From positions 124,001 through 188,000 of the forward strand of contig NZ_JFJZ01000005.1 in assembly GCF_002115825.1 (NCBI RefSeq): 64,000 nucleotides of DNA, in the 5' to 3' direction. Below are positions 18,037-26,937 of the stretch, in pieces. A model generated the notes under the pieces. The model worked only from the letters and a program-made list of their open reading frames with translations. It was not told where the DNA came from and did not search any database. The translations under genes and the position numbers were made by a program. Numbering within the stretch: the first letter of the stretch is position 1; every line of letters starts with the position of its first letter. This DNA comes from Thalassospira sp. MCCC 1A01428 (GTDB lineage Bacteria; Pseudomonadota; Alphaproteobacteria; Rhodospirillales; Thalassospiraceae).

Positions 18037-18876
18037 AATTCCACCAGAAAATATTTAAAATGAAATTAAATTCAAAACAATTAGCGTCAAAAAATTTTCT
18101 TGCTGAAAACGTTTTCCTCATACAATAGAATCTCATTTTCAACAACTTCAATCTTCCCCCGAATCTCGCCTCCCGGCCCCTAAACGAAACCAATATACAA
18201 TTTGTGCATCGTCAATCCACGACAGATCAAACAGGTCTACTATTTCAAGGGAATTACCAATGTCATTTAATGGCGGGAATTCTCTCTGGAACCAGATCAT
18301 CATCACGATAACGCTGATAATTCAATTAACATGACATGTTATCATATCGCGACGTGGATATCACTGAGACGCGAATTCATAAAACATCACCGAAACGTAA
18401 ACGGTTACACTGGTTTTCCAGATCGCAACAACACTTACACCGCAACCAAACCTTTCAGACTACTCCGTCATTGCATCAATACCACCGACAACTAAGCGGA
18501 ACCGGGAACGTCAACGCGCCAATTTGACTGTCAATATCTAGCAGGTTTTTCTCTGAAAAAACAACAGAATGCGCCAACACTCCCATCATCAGTTTTGCAC
18601 GTTAAGCACCCCCGAAATATTTGAGAACTCGTTGTTATTCTTACAAATTCTATTGCAATGATTATAGCGATGCTCAATTTCAAATTTTTGGCAAAATCGG
18701 AATTTTCGCCTGAATATGACTGCTCCGCACAAGGTTATTGACGTAGCGTCTAACAATGTGCGGGAAGCCCAATTGTGTATCGCACCAACAATTGCGCCTT
18801 TGACGAAGAAAACACAAATAAAGCACTTGCCATGTACCCATATTATCCGTATTTTCCGCGCCACAAAGTGAGTCGT
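18037..18876. other. AT-rich stretch without a credible gene
   Basis: About 840 bp between the fusion membrane-protein gene and tRNA-Thr. Base composition is AT-rich and the short open frames look random. Visible items are a 12-bp palindrome at 18105 (listed separately) and a TGATAA...TTATCA inverted repeat at about 18315-18345 flanking ACATGACATGT. I see no conserved coding remnant. Confidence 0.6.
18105..18116. promoter_or_regulatory. Candidate operator palindrome upstream of the fusion membrane-protein gene
   Basis: Perfect 12-bp palindrome GAAAACGTTTTC, 68 bp upstream of the TTG start. The CG-centred form resembles LacI-family operators. No such regulator is in the window. Confidence 0.35.
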
Positions 18877-18952
18877 GCTGGTGTAGCTCAGCTGGTAGAG
18901 CGGCGCATTCGTAATGCGTAGGTCGTAGGTTCAAATCCTATCACCAGCACCA
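18877..18952 (+). tRNA. tRNA-Thr (anticodon CGT)
   Basis: A 76-nt cloverleaf with encoded CCA. Acceptor arms GCTGGTG and CACCAGC pair fully. The D arm is GCTC...GAGC and the anticodon stem GCGCA/TGCGT carries loop TTCGTAA, giving anticodon CGT, which reads the Thr codon ACG. The T arm is GTAGG-TTCAAAT-CCTAT. It is followed 12 bp later by a terminator. Confidence 0.96.
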
Positions 18953-18964
18953 CTTTGAACAAAA

Positions 18965-19011
18965 GACCCGCCCTTACGCAGTAGTCCTGCGTTTTGGCGG
19001 GTTTCTTTTTG
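18965..19011 (+). terminator. Terminator of tRNA-Thr
   Basis: GACCCGCC (18965-18972) pairs with GGCGGGTT, with a second nested helix ACGCA/TGCGT inside, followed by TTTCTTTTTG. Confidence 0.85.
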
Positions 19012-19574
19012 TCTGATTGGCAAAAATGGTGCGCAATCGACATTCTTTATCCGGCAAGCGAATGAAGCACGAACACCCTGGCCCGCGAAAATGCAGCAAC
19101 CTCATTAAATAAAAATAATGCTCAGGGACATAGCTGCCCCCCCAATGTAAAGGGCGTTTAACGCATAATGGCCCCCTGTACGGCCATGTCACAAATTGGC
19201 GCGATCAGCGTCAATAATGGAAACTTTTTCGCAGCTCTTTCTGGGTCGACTGGCACGACATAAATAGCAGCATCCAACGAACACGGACACAGCCGTAGCT
19301 GCGGCGTTGTACCATTCCCTATGTAGCCACTTTGATCCGTGTGGGGCTGATCACCTCAAAATAGATTCGCCCTCAAAAACATCTGACAGGAAACACTTAG
19401 CAACCTAAGCCACAATTTGTTGGTCAAACGCCGAAAAGACACCGGAAAACCAGCCAAAAAACAACCTATACGAGTAAAATATAAAAAATATCACAATTAA
19501 GATTGTAGCCCGTCATACTTGAGAACAAATACAGCGAGCAACTTTTAGTTGTATTTCAGATCAGGGGAGATTTC
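19012..19574. other. Gene-free stretch before the sigma-factor gene
   Basis: About 560 bp of mixed composition, AT-rich toward the end. I see no coding frame with protein-like content and no clear repeat. The last 14 bases hold the AGGGGAGA ribosome-binding site of the sigma-factor gene. Confidence 0.6.
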
Positions 19575-20852
19575 GTGGTGGGTGACCTTAACCGTAACAA
19601 GTTTCTTGTACCCTTAACCGAGAACGAAACCGCCTTTGCCGAGGCGCTGCAAGATGCACTGGCAAAAGCACTGGGGCACGGCGAACACAAAATAACATCA
19701 ATCTGGGCCCATCTTGCGCCACCGGTTCGCAAACGATTAGCATGCGATTTTGTCGCAGGTGTCAGCACACATGCCAACAATCATTTCAAAAAAGCACCCG
19801 GCACAGCACATTCGACGCAAGGCATAGTGACGCAACCGGTTACAATTGAAGCAATCCCCCCTTGCGCGCCGGTAACAGCCGTTGACGACCTTGATCGGCC
19901 TCCTTTTTTCCCCCGTATGCAACCGGACACAACACCGCTCATTCCGCCTCAAAATGGGACTGAAGGCCCATATGTTCGTGGCAATCGTTACGCCGAGCAT
20001 TTAGCAGAGCGGGCATATGGTCTTGCAACGCCGGTTGAGGTGATACCGGTTGATTTCACGTCTCACCCCGGTTCCGATATTGCGGCAGTGCCAGACCGCC
20101 CACATGCCACACGCCCGACATCAATTGAGCCCCGAAAATCAGCTGGTTACGGCAAGGACCAGGCCGCGCAAATTAATGTCACCCGCACCGAAACAGCAAT
20201 TACAATTGCAGTTAAACCAACAATATCGAAATTAGTGGAAACACCGGCCACACCCGGAATATCAGACGATATTCAGCCATCCGCACCATCCACGCAATCT
20301 TTGCACACGGCACATCCCGGCCTGCCGCCAACGGCACCTAATTTCTGGCCCCTGTGGATTGACCAAAAGGACGGCCTGTTGCGCCAATGCCTGAAGCTGA
20401 TGTCGGGGAATATGGACGATGCCCAGGACGCCCTGTCGGAAGCCATGGTCAAGGCATCGGTTAAATTTGAAGAATCGATGGATGAAATTCGCAATCATCG
20501 GGCGTGGCTGTCGCGCATTGTTCATAATGCCTGCATCGATTTGCACCGCCAAAACAAACGCAAGGCCGAATATCATGAAGACGCGCATAGCACCGCTAAC
20601 GATGCCATGCCGGTCATTTCCCATCGCAATATGACCACACCGGAACAAAACGCCCTGACCGGCGAAATGTTTGCCAATCTGGACAAGGCATTATCCGAAC
20701 TACCGGAAAAATTGCGTCGTCCGCTTTTGATGCGATGTGTGCAGGATCAAAGTTATGATGAAATCGCTAATCATTTGGGCCTAAGCAACTGCGCCGTTCG
20801 CAAACGGGTACAACTTGCCCGGGATCAGTTGCGGGAATGTGAAATTCGCTAA
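19575..20852 (+). CDS. ECF-like RNA polymerase sigma factor with a long N-terminal extension
   Basis: A 425-residue protein. Residues about 265-425 form a sigma-70-family core. Region 2 runs from LRQCLKLMSGNMDDAQDALSEA to RAWLSRIVHNACIDLHRQ, and region 4 is LSELPEKLRRPLLMRCVQ followed by SYDEIANHLGLSNCAVRKRV. The first 260 residues are unusual for an ECF factor (normally 160-220 in total). A short helical part (about 15-75, AFAEALQDALAKALGHGEH) is followed by a Pro/Thr/Ala-rich, probably disordered region. The start is GTG at 19575 with AGGGGAGA upstream; GTG at 19578 is an alternative. No anti-sigma gene is adjacent, so the extension may be the regulatory part. A strong terminator follows. 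Confidence 0.85.
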   Translation: MVGDLNRNKFLVPLTENETAFAEALQDALAKALGHGEHKITSIWAHLAPPVRKRLACDFVAGVSTHANNHFKKAPGTAHSTQGIVTQPVTIEAIPPCAPVTAVDDLDRPPFFPRMQPDTTPLIPPQNGTEGPYVRGNRYAEHLAERAYGLATPVEVIPVDFTSHPGSDIAAVPDRPHATRPTSIEPRKSAGYGKDQAAQINVTRTETAITIAVKPTISKLVETPATPGISDDIQPSAPSTQSLHTAHPGLPPTAPNFWPLWIDQKDGLLRQCLKLMSGNMDDAQDALSEAMVKASVKFEESMDEIRNHRAWLSRIVHNACIDLHRQNKRKAEYHEDAHSTANDAMPVISHRNMTTPEQNALTGEMFANLDKALSELPEKLRRPLLMRCVQDQSYDEIANHLGLSNCAVRKRVQLARDQLRECEIR

Positions 20853-20937
20853 AGCACTTTTCTGATATTAATATTATCGCGCCTCTGCCGGCACATGCGC
20901 GAGCAAACGACATCTCCTAAAACAGGCCTAAAACGCC

Positions 20938-20973
20938 ATATGGCGATGGAGCAATCCATCGCCATATCTTTTT
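20938..20973 (+). terminator. Terminator of the sigma-factor gene
   Basis: Perfect 13-bp stem ATATGGCGATGGA / TCCATCGCCATAT with a GCAA tetraloop, followed by CTTTTT. It may also serve the convergent cyclase gene, although the opposite tail is weaker. Confidence 0.92.
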
Positions 20974-21005
20974 GTCATTTATCCGAAGACATAAAGCACG
21001 TGGAA

Positions 21006-22310
21006 TTATCCAGCGCGCAACAGTTCCAAACGCTGACAGGCTTCTTTAAAATCAGGAGCAAACAACGTTAATTTCGTTCCCGTTCCCTGCAATTCATATT
21101 CGCCAATATTTTCGGTCGGGCAGGAAATGTATTTGGCAACAGGTGCACTTACCAATACCCGCTTACCAAGCTGTTTCGTCAGTTTTTCAATCCGGGATGC
21201 TTCATTCGCCGCACGCCCGACAACGGTAAAATCAACCCGTTCCTTAACCCCGACATTGCCATATACGACATCCCCGACATGCATACCCAAACCATAATCA
21301 AATTCCGGCAGGCCCTGATCTTCACGGCCAACATTGAGGTTGTCGATATTCATCTGGGCTTCAGCCGCAGCATAAAGGGCGGCATGACAAGCCTGTTCAA
21401 GGTCGCCTTCATCATCACGGATCGGGAAAATCGCCAATGTCGCATCGCCGATATAACGTAAAACCTGTCCGCCATGCGCTAAAACTGCACCCGCCGTTGC
21501 GGCAAAAAAGCTGTTCATTTGCTCTAAAAACGCGTCATCGCCAACATGGGCGGCCATCGCTGTTGAATTGCGCATATCGGAAAACCAGATCACAGCGCGG
21601 GTTTTGGTGCTGTCACCCAGTTTGATTTGCCCGTCCCGAACACGATGACCGGCATCAGACCCCAAATAGGTTTCAAGAATGGTTTTGGTTTCATCATGCA
21701 TGATACGCATTTTGCAGGTCACAGCGAACCGGCGCTGTATGGCCGACAGGATCGCCAGATCTTCGTCCGTAAACCCGCTTGGGCGGCTAGTAAGGTAGGT
21801 CATAAAGATGCGGTTTTCGCCCAGTTCGCTGTCGCGATCGGTGGTAAAAGGCGTTACCAGCGCCAGATAGTCGGTACCGCTAAGTTCACGAAAAGATTTT
21901 AAAACCGGAAAATCCAGAATGGCACCAGGACCGATCAAATGACGGCGTAAAAACGTAACACCATTATCGATCATCCATTTCATAGGGCTTTCAACCCAGT
22001 CCGGGTTATTTTCACGAACACCAAGATGAAACGAGCGCTCAACCTGACCTGTGGGTTTTGACCAGATATAACTGACCCCTTCATATAGGGGGTGCAAGGT
22101 TTTAAAGCCCACCATAACCCGGTCTATCGGCAACCCGGCAGCAACAAGACGCGACACCATACCGGAAATCACTTCGTCGATATCGGTATCCTGTAATGCA
22201 CTTTCCATCAGCCAATCATTGACAGACCGCACAAACCCGCCGCCCGAAAGAGCCGAATTTGTTCCCGGCAACGATGTCACATTGCCAAAATGCTTGCTCT
22301 GCTGCGCCAT
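21006..22310 (-). CDS. Class III adenylate/guanylate cyclase
   Basis: A 434-residue soluble protein. The C-terminal catalytic domain (about residues 235-420) has the metal-binding segment VIWFSDMRNSTAMA, the second metal Asp in YIGDATLAIFP, and GMHVGDVVYGNVGVKERVDFTVVG with the nucleotide-binding positions. The N-terminal 200 residues look like a GAF-like sensory domain and match the arrangement of alphaproteobacterial CyaA-type enzymes. It should make cAMP (or cGMP) in the cytoplasm. I prefer ATG 22310 because ACGGAG lies 7 bases upstream; a GTG two codons earlier is possible. It converges with the sigma-factor gene. Confidence 0.9.
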   Translation of the reverse strand: MAQQSKHFGNVTSLPGTNSALSGGGFVRSVNDWLMESALQDTDIDEVISGMVSRLVAAGLPIDRVMVGFKTLHPLYEGVSYIWSKPTGQVERSFHLGVRENNPDWVESPMKWMIDNGVTFLRRHLIGPGAILDFPVLKSFRELSGTDYLALVTPFTTDRDSELGENRIFMTYLTSRPSGFTDEDLAILSAIQRRFAVTCKMRIMHDETKTILETYLGSDAGHRVRDGQIKLGDSTKTRAVIWFSDMRNSTAMAAHVGDDAFLEQMNSFFAATAGAVLAHGGQVLRYIGDATLAIFPIRDDEGDLEQACHAALYAAAEAQMNIDNLNVGREDQGLPEFDYGLGMHVGDVVYGNVGVKERVDFTVVGRAANEASRIEKLTKQLGKRVLVSAPVAKYISCPTENIGEYELQGTGTKLTLFAPDFKEACQRLELLRAG

Positions 22311-22457
22311 CGGCACGCTCCGTCCTACATGTTTTCATTTTTGTTACACCGCTTAAATGGTCGAAACACCAAAAAGCGCAATCACAAATCCACAAAAGAA
22401 TGGCAGCCATGCATAACCGGAACGGCCTGATCACATCAAACTGATGCAACAACCCGA

Positions 22458-24137
22458 TCAGGCCTGCGCCCCTACCGGAGCAGGCAAATAAATACGGGCG
22501 CGCAAACCACCCTGACTGGAATCTTCAAGATATATCTCACCACCATGCGCCCGAACGGCCGTTCTTGCAATTGCCAATCCCAGGCCAATCCCGCCGGTTT
22601 CCTGATTGCGCGATTCCTCCAACCGAAAAAACGGCTCGAAGACACGTTCACGTTGATCCGCCGGAATACCGGGGCCATCATCACATACATTAATCCACAG
22701 GCCGCCGTCTTGCGCACCAACTACAGAGACAAAAACATTGGTCCCATAAGCCAACCCGTTTGCCAGCAAATTACCCAGGGCCCGCTTGATCGACAATGGA
22801 CGGCAGGCATAGGAAAAATGCTCAATCCCGGTTTCAAATGTCACCGCATGGCCGGTTTCTTCAAGATCAGCACAACATGCCTCGACCAACGCCACCAGAT
22901 CGATCTTACGGGTTTTTTCATCGGCAGTTTCTTCACGGGCAAATGTCATGGCAGCAGCAACCATTTGCTCCATCTCGTTTAGGGTTTCAATAATTTTGCG
23001 CCGGTTTTCCAGGTCTTCGACAAATTCGGCACGTAAACGCAAACTGGTAATCGGCGTACGCAAATCATGCGAAATCGCGGCCAACATCCGGGTGCGATCT
23101 TCGACAAAACGCTTAAGGCGTGCCGTCATCTGGTTAAAGGCACGCGCAGCATGACGAATTTCCAGTGGTCCCTTTTCGGCAACCGGTTCGGGGAAATCAC
23201 CGCGCCCCACCCGATCGGCTGCAACGGCAAGCGCCTTCCAGGGCCGGGTGATGCGCCGGGCAACAAAAAACGCAATAATCCCAATTAAAACAGCCGATAA
23301 AGCAACCCGCACAATACTTTGAAACACAACCCACGGCGGGGCCGAAAAATTATTGATCCGGGCGTCAAGCCAAATGGTCGGGCTGACAATGGTGGTTTGA
23401 GAAACAATATCATCATCATCGGTATGAACATTGACATCGGGTTTATTACCAGGAAAACCACCTTGTACTGCGGAGCGTCCGGTACTGGCCGGTGCCAGAT
23501 CCAATGCCGCATCCTCCCCGCCGTCAGAACCGGAATTGTCATTTCCCATGCCTGTCGCATCGCCGTCAAGCAGGCCAAAAATCGGGACGGCAACCCCCAT
23601 CACCGGTGGGCCATCGCAGGAAATATTACTAAAAAAGCGCCGAAATTTCAGTTTTTTGTGTTCGTGTTTGTCTTTTTCGCTTTTGTCGGACTTTTCATAA
23701 CGTTCTTCATCTTCACGCAGGCGTTGATGTTCGCGATGACGTTCCTGGCGACAATCGCTTTCCGACAAAAAACTGACATGGGCAGCAATGGGCGGGTTAC
23801 CAAGGGCCGCATTCACCCGCTCGGACAACAGCCGGGTCACATCTGTTTTTTCGCTATAGATTACCGGCTTGCTTAGCAAACGCAGCTGGAATTGCGGGCT
23901 TTGCGCCACGCGCAACACATCGCGCCAGTTTTCGCGCGGGGTGGTTGCCAGGATACGCGAAATCGCGGCCACCCGCGACAATGCCCCGCCGCGCCGTTCC
24001 GACAACAGGGCATCATGGCGTTCTTCAGCCAGTAACACTGCCAGAACAACATGGGTCAAAATAACCGCGCCTAACAACAGGGCAATTAACTGTGCCGCCA
24101 ATGTGCGCGGCCACAACCGAAACAAAACCCGTTTCAT
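22458..24137 (-). CDS. Sensor histidine kinase (EnvZ-like architecture) with a large charged periplasmic domain
   Basis: A 559-residue membrane kinase. TM1 is at about residues 12-36, a periplasmic region of roughly 230 residues follows, TM2 (SIVRVALSAVLIGIIAFFV) precedes a HAMP domain, then HisKA with MLAAISHDLRTPITS (His357) and HATPase_c with CDDGPGIP (near 490) and GGIGLGLAIA. The periplasmic part holds a highly charged HREHQRLREDEERYEKSDK segment and Asp/Gly-rich stretches, which may bind metal or another cation. The start overlaps the regulator stop (ATGA), so the pair is co-translated. Partner: the response regulator at 24134. Confidence 0.9.
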   Translation of the reverse strand: MKRVLFRLWPRTLAAQLIALLLGAVILTHVVLAVLLAEERHDALLSERRGGALSRVAAISRILATTPRENWRDVLRVAQSPQFQLRLLSKPVIYSEKTDVTRLLSERVNAALGNPPIAAHVSFLSESDCRQERHREHQRLREDEERYEKSDKSEKDKHEHKKLKFRRFFSNISCDGPPVMGVAVPIFGLLDGDATGMGNDNSGSDGGEDAALDLAPASTGRSAVQGGFPGNKPDVNVHTDDDDIVSQTTIVSPTIWLDARINNFSAPPWVVFQSIVRVALSAVLIGIIAFFVARRITRPWKALAVAADRVGRGDFPEPVAEKGPLEIRHAARAFNQMTARLKRFVEDRTRMLAAISHDLRTPITSLRLRAEFVEDLENRRKIIETLNEMEQMVAAAMTFAREETADEKTRKIDLVALVEACCADLEETGHAVTFETGIEHFSYACRPLSIKRALGNLLANGLAYGTNVFVSVVGAQDGGLWINVCDDGPGIPADQRERVFEPFFRLEESRNQETGGIGLGLAIARTAVRAHGGEIYLEDSSQGGLRARIYLPAPVGAQA

Positions 24138-24859
24138 TGTGATACGGCATCCACTGTCAGCATATATCCCCCACCCCATACAGTTTTAATAATCACCGGG
24201 TTTTTGGGGTCCGGTTCAATCTTTTTGCGCAAACGACTTACCTGATTGTCAATACTGCGATCAAAGGGCGCAGCTTCGCGGCCCTTGGTAATATCCAGCA
24301 ACTGATCACGGGTTAACACCATGCGTGGATGTTCAACAAAGGCATTAAGCAGGGCGAATTCTCCGGCACTAAGGGGCATTACCATGTCATCGTCATTGCG
24401 CAATTCATGGCGGTTGCGGTCCAGCACCCAGCGATCAAAGCACACCTCGCCCCCAGCCAGCGGGCGTTTGCGCCCCGTCGGCAGGCTTTGCGCCCGGCGC
24501 AACACCGCCTTGATCCGGGCCAACAATTCACGCGGATTAAACGGCTTGGCCAAATAATCATCCGCGCCCATTTCAAGGCCGATGATACGGTCGGTTTCCT
24601 CGCCAAGGGCGGTTAACATAACAACTGGCATGTCGTGGCTTTCGCGCAGCCATCGGCACAGGCTCAACCCGTCTTCGCCCGGCATCATCAAATCAAGCAC
24701 CACCAGATCGGGCATAATTTCATCGGCCAGTAATTTGCGCATTTCCTTGCCATCGGCAGCCAACGTCACCCGATAACCATGCTGGCGCAAATAACGACCA
24801 ATCAGATCACGAATATCGCGGTGATCATCAACGACCAGAATATGTGCTGTCTCCGACAT
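24134..24859 (-). CDS. OmpR/PhoB-family response regulator
   Basis: A 241-residue regulator. The receiver domain has acidic residues VVDDH and the phospho-acceptor Asp in LVVLDLMMPGEDG, with Lys in DYLAKPFNPREL. The winged-helix DNA-binding domain occupies about residues 140-235 (REAAPFDRSIDNQVSRLRKK is the recognition region). I chose ATG 24859 (MSETAHILVVDD) because AGGACA lies upstream and the receiver begins at once; the frame extends to 24931. It forms an operon with the downstream kinase and is divergent from a periplasmic-protein gene, a probable regulatory target. Confidence 0.92.
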   Translation of the reverse strand: MSETAHILVVDDHRDIRDLIGRYLRQHGYRVTLAADGKEMRKLLADEIMPDLVVLDLMMPGEDGLSLCRWLRESHDMPVVMLTALGEETDRIIGLEMGADDYLAKPFNPRELLARIKAVLRRAQSLPTGRKRPLAGGEVCFDRWVLDRNRHELRNDDDMVMPLSAGEFALLNAFVEHPRMVLTRDQLLDITKGREAAPFDRSIDNQVSRLRKKIEPDPKNPVIIKTVWGGGYMLTVDAVSQ

Positions 24860-25065
24860 CCGCTTTGTCCTGCTGTGAAGTATCATTACATGCAAACTTA
24901 ACGCAGTAATCCCGCCGGGGATAACGATCAATTTGTATCAGACTGTCGCAAAACCGGGCATTGCGACAGTCTGCGACCATTTTACCCGTTTACCGGGATC
25001 ATTTCGCGACATTTGTCAGGTTAGATGGCTTCGTCAAACGGTTCCCCCAACGTGACGAGGATAAA

Positions 25066-25782
25066 ATGAACACAACCCGTAAACTGATGATGACTGCCAC
25101 CGTTCTTGCTTTCACCCTGGGTGTAATCCCAACGGCATCGGCGCTGGCGCAAAACCGCCCCGATGATATGCGCAGCGAAATGCACGAAGGCATGCGCGGT
25201 GATTGTCAGGGCGGTAAATTTCATCATGGCGATTTTGACCAGAAAAAAGGCGGGTTCCCTGGCCATCACGGCATGATGAAAGCCATGAAGCGCGACACCC
25301 CGCTTTCAGTGGACGAAGCCCGTTTGTTAATCGACGCCATGTTATTGCGCCACGCCAATACCGACCTTAAAACCGGCAAGGTAGACGCCAGCAAAGACGG
25401 CAAGCAAATTACGCTGGGACTGGTGAATGCCAAAGGCGACATTGTGAAAAACATTACGCTGGATGCCTTTACCGGCCGTCCGGAACGGGGCGAGTTTCGG
25501 GAATTGCGTCACATGATGGGCAAACCTGACCGCAAGGACCGCTTTAACACCCAATATAGCACCGAGCAGATGGAAACCCTGACCAAAGCCATGATCCTGA
25601 TGCGCGGCAAGAGCGACCTTGTGCTGGGCAAATTGACCGAAACTGACCGTGGCACCTATATCGCAACCATTACCAACAAAGGCGGCGACATTGTGCGCGA
25701 AGTTGAGCTTAGCCGCGTTACTGCTCGCCCGATCGACGGTCACCCGGCATTTGGCTCTGAGGGCGCTCTGAAAAAGATGTAA
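25066..25782 (+). CDS. Exported His/Met-rich protein with two internal repeats, divergent from the two-component system
   Basis: A 238-residue protein that I do not recognise by family. It has a clear signal peptide (residues 1 to about 28, ending ALA). The mature N-terminus is rich in His, Met and Gly (GKFHHGDFDQ, PGHHGMMKAMK), which suggests metal binding. Two related segments follow, about residues 70-145 and 150-225. Each has a helix with ID/TKAM and L-M-RH/RGK, then K-KL-G-ITL/YIATI-N-KGDIVK/R-V-L strands and a TGRP/TARP turn. The ATG at 25066 has GAGGA upstream. Its gene faces the response regulator across about 200 bp, so I infer an envelope-stress or metal-linked protein under its control. 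Confidence 0.75.
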   Translation: MNTTRKLMMTATVLAFTLGVIPTASALAQNRPDDMRSEMHEGMRGDCQGGKFHHGDFDQKKGGFPGHHGMMKAMKRDTPLSVDEARLLIDAMLLRHANTDLKTGKVDASKDGKQITLGLVNAKGDIVKNITLDAFTGRPERGEFRELRHMMGKPDRKDRFNTQYSTEQMETLTKAMILMRGKSDLVLGKLTETDRGTYIATITNKGGDIVREVELSRVTARPIDGHPAFGSEGALKKM

Positions 25783-25932
25783 TCCTGCAGTTTGATTTTC
25801 ATAAAAAAGAACCGCGACAACACCTTGCCAATCTTCACCCGGACCTCCCCCTCCGCTTTGCCCGTAAGGTGTGCATGGCTCTTTTTCGTCCGGTGTATCA
25901 ACCCCAACCGATATGTCAAACCGGACAAACTG

Positions 25933-25965
25933 ATGGCCCTGCTTTATGCAGGGCCATTCTTTTTA
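25933..25965 (+). terminator. Terminator after the periplasmic-protein gene
   Basis: Stem ATGGCCCTGC / GCAGGGCCAT (10 bp, 5-nt loop) followed by TCTTTTTA, 150 bp after the stop codon and 72 bp before the next gene. Confidence 0.88.
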
Positions 25966-26036
25966 CCCCTCATGCACAAGAATAATTGACGCCTTCGGTA
26001 TTTCGGATAATTCTTTCTTTTTAGAAGGATCGCCCC

Positions 26037-26522
26037 ATGACTGTTTCCGAAATTTCTGCCCACCCCAGAACCGCCCTGCTAGACGACATTCCCGCAATTA
26101 CAACGCTTTGGCAGGAAACAAACCTGTATCGCCCCTATAATCCGCCCGCGTGGGATATTTCCTTTGCAATTAGTTCCGATAACGCAACCCTGCTGGTATG
26201 GGAAAATGTAAATGGCGTTATCATTGGCACCGTCATGATGGGCCATGATGGCCATCGCGGCTGGATTTATTACCTTTCGGTGGCCCCCGATTATCAAAAA
26301 ACCGGGCTGGGGCGCCGTTTGATGCGTCAGGGCGAAAACTGGCTACGTGAACATGGCGTATGGCGGATGCAACTTATGGTGCGGTCCGAAAACGGCAAAG
26401 TTCAGGATTTTTACCGCCATCTTGGCTATCGGGCGCTGGATGTTACCGTAATGCAAAAAGACATCGACACGGCCCCGGCCGATCGCGGTGCACCGTTTGA
26501 ACCGCCCATCAACGAAAACTGA
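26037..26522 (+). CDS. GNAT acetyltransferase, YpeA-like
   Basis: A 161-residue GNAT protein. The acetyl-CoA site is SVAPDYQKTGLGRRLMRQGE (about residues 81-100) and the family segment GTVMMGHDGHRGWIYYL is near residue 62. Opening LWQETNLYRPYNPP and the order of motifs match E. coli YpeA, whose substrate is not known. The ATG has an AGAAGGATCG leader. It appears monocistronic. Confidence 0.85.
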   Translation: MTVSEISAHPRTALLDDIPAITTLWQETNLYRPYNPPAWDISFAISSDNATLLVWENVNGVIIGTVMMGHDGHRGWIYYLSVAPDYQKTGLGRRLMRQGENWLREHGVWRMQLMVRSENGKVQDFYRHLGYRALDVTVMQKDIDTAPADRGAPFEPPINEN

Positions 26523-26937
26523 TTTATAATCACTGGCCTGGCGCAATTATCACGTTACCTTACGGATTATGCCCTAACGCATAATCCGGCCAGGCAACAA
26601 AGCCGCATCACCTGTCACCACGACGCTTCCATACGGCTATTTTATGTTGCCAGGCTCAGGCAACATGCAAAACCCTCCTGAAGGCAGGTTTCGGCATTGC
26701 GCCACACATAGCCTGTACCCTCGAACTGGCGCACCACAATTACCAGGTGCCCACCACGGCACTCGGTCAGCCTTTGCCTTACATCTTTTGCGACACTTTT
26801 TGTCAGCCTGTTTTATTTGGCGGCCTCGGCACTGCTGGTGGATGCAGGTTCCGATAGGTTGTTTTTATTTTCGGCCAAATGCAGGGTGTTGCGCGCAATG
26901 CGTCGGGTACGGGTAAACAGCCGATGAATGCGTTCAA
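26523..26937. other. Gene-free stretch with two hairpins
   Basis: About 415 bp between the acetyltransferase and the end of the Na/phosphate transporter gene. It contains a 10-bp stem CGGATTATGC / GCATAATCCG (26563-26588) nested in GCCTGGC (26536-26542) / GCCAGGC (26589-26595), and an 8-bp stem ATGTTGCC / GGCAACAT (26644-26666). Neither has a T-run. No protein-like frame is present. Confidence 0.6.

Noticed and set aside
18877-19010. tRNA-Thr as an attachment site of a mobile element
   Set aside because: No integrase and no visible repeat of the tRNA 3' end; kept only as a possibility in the AT-rich block finding.
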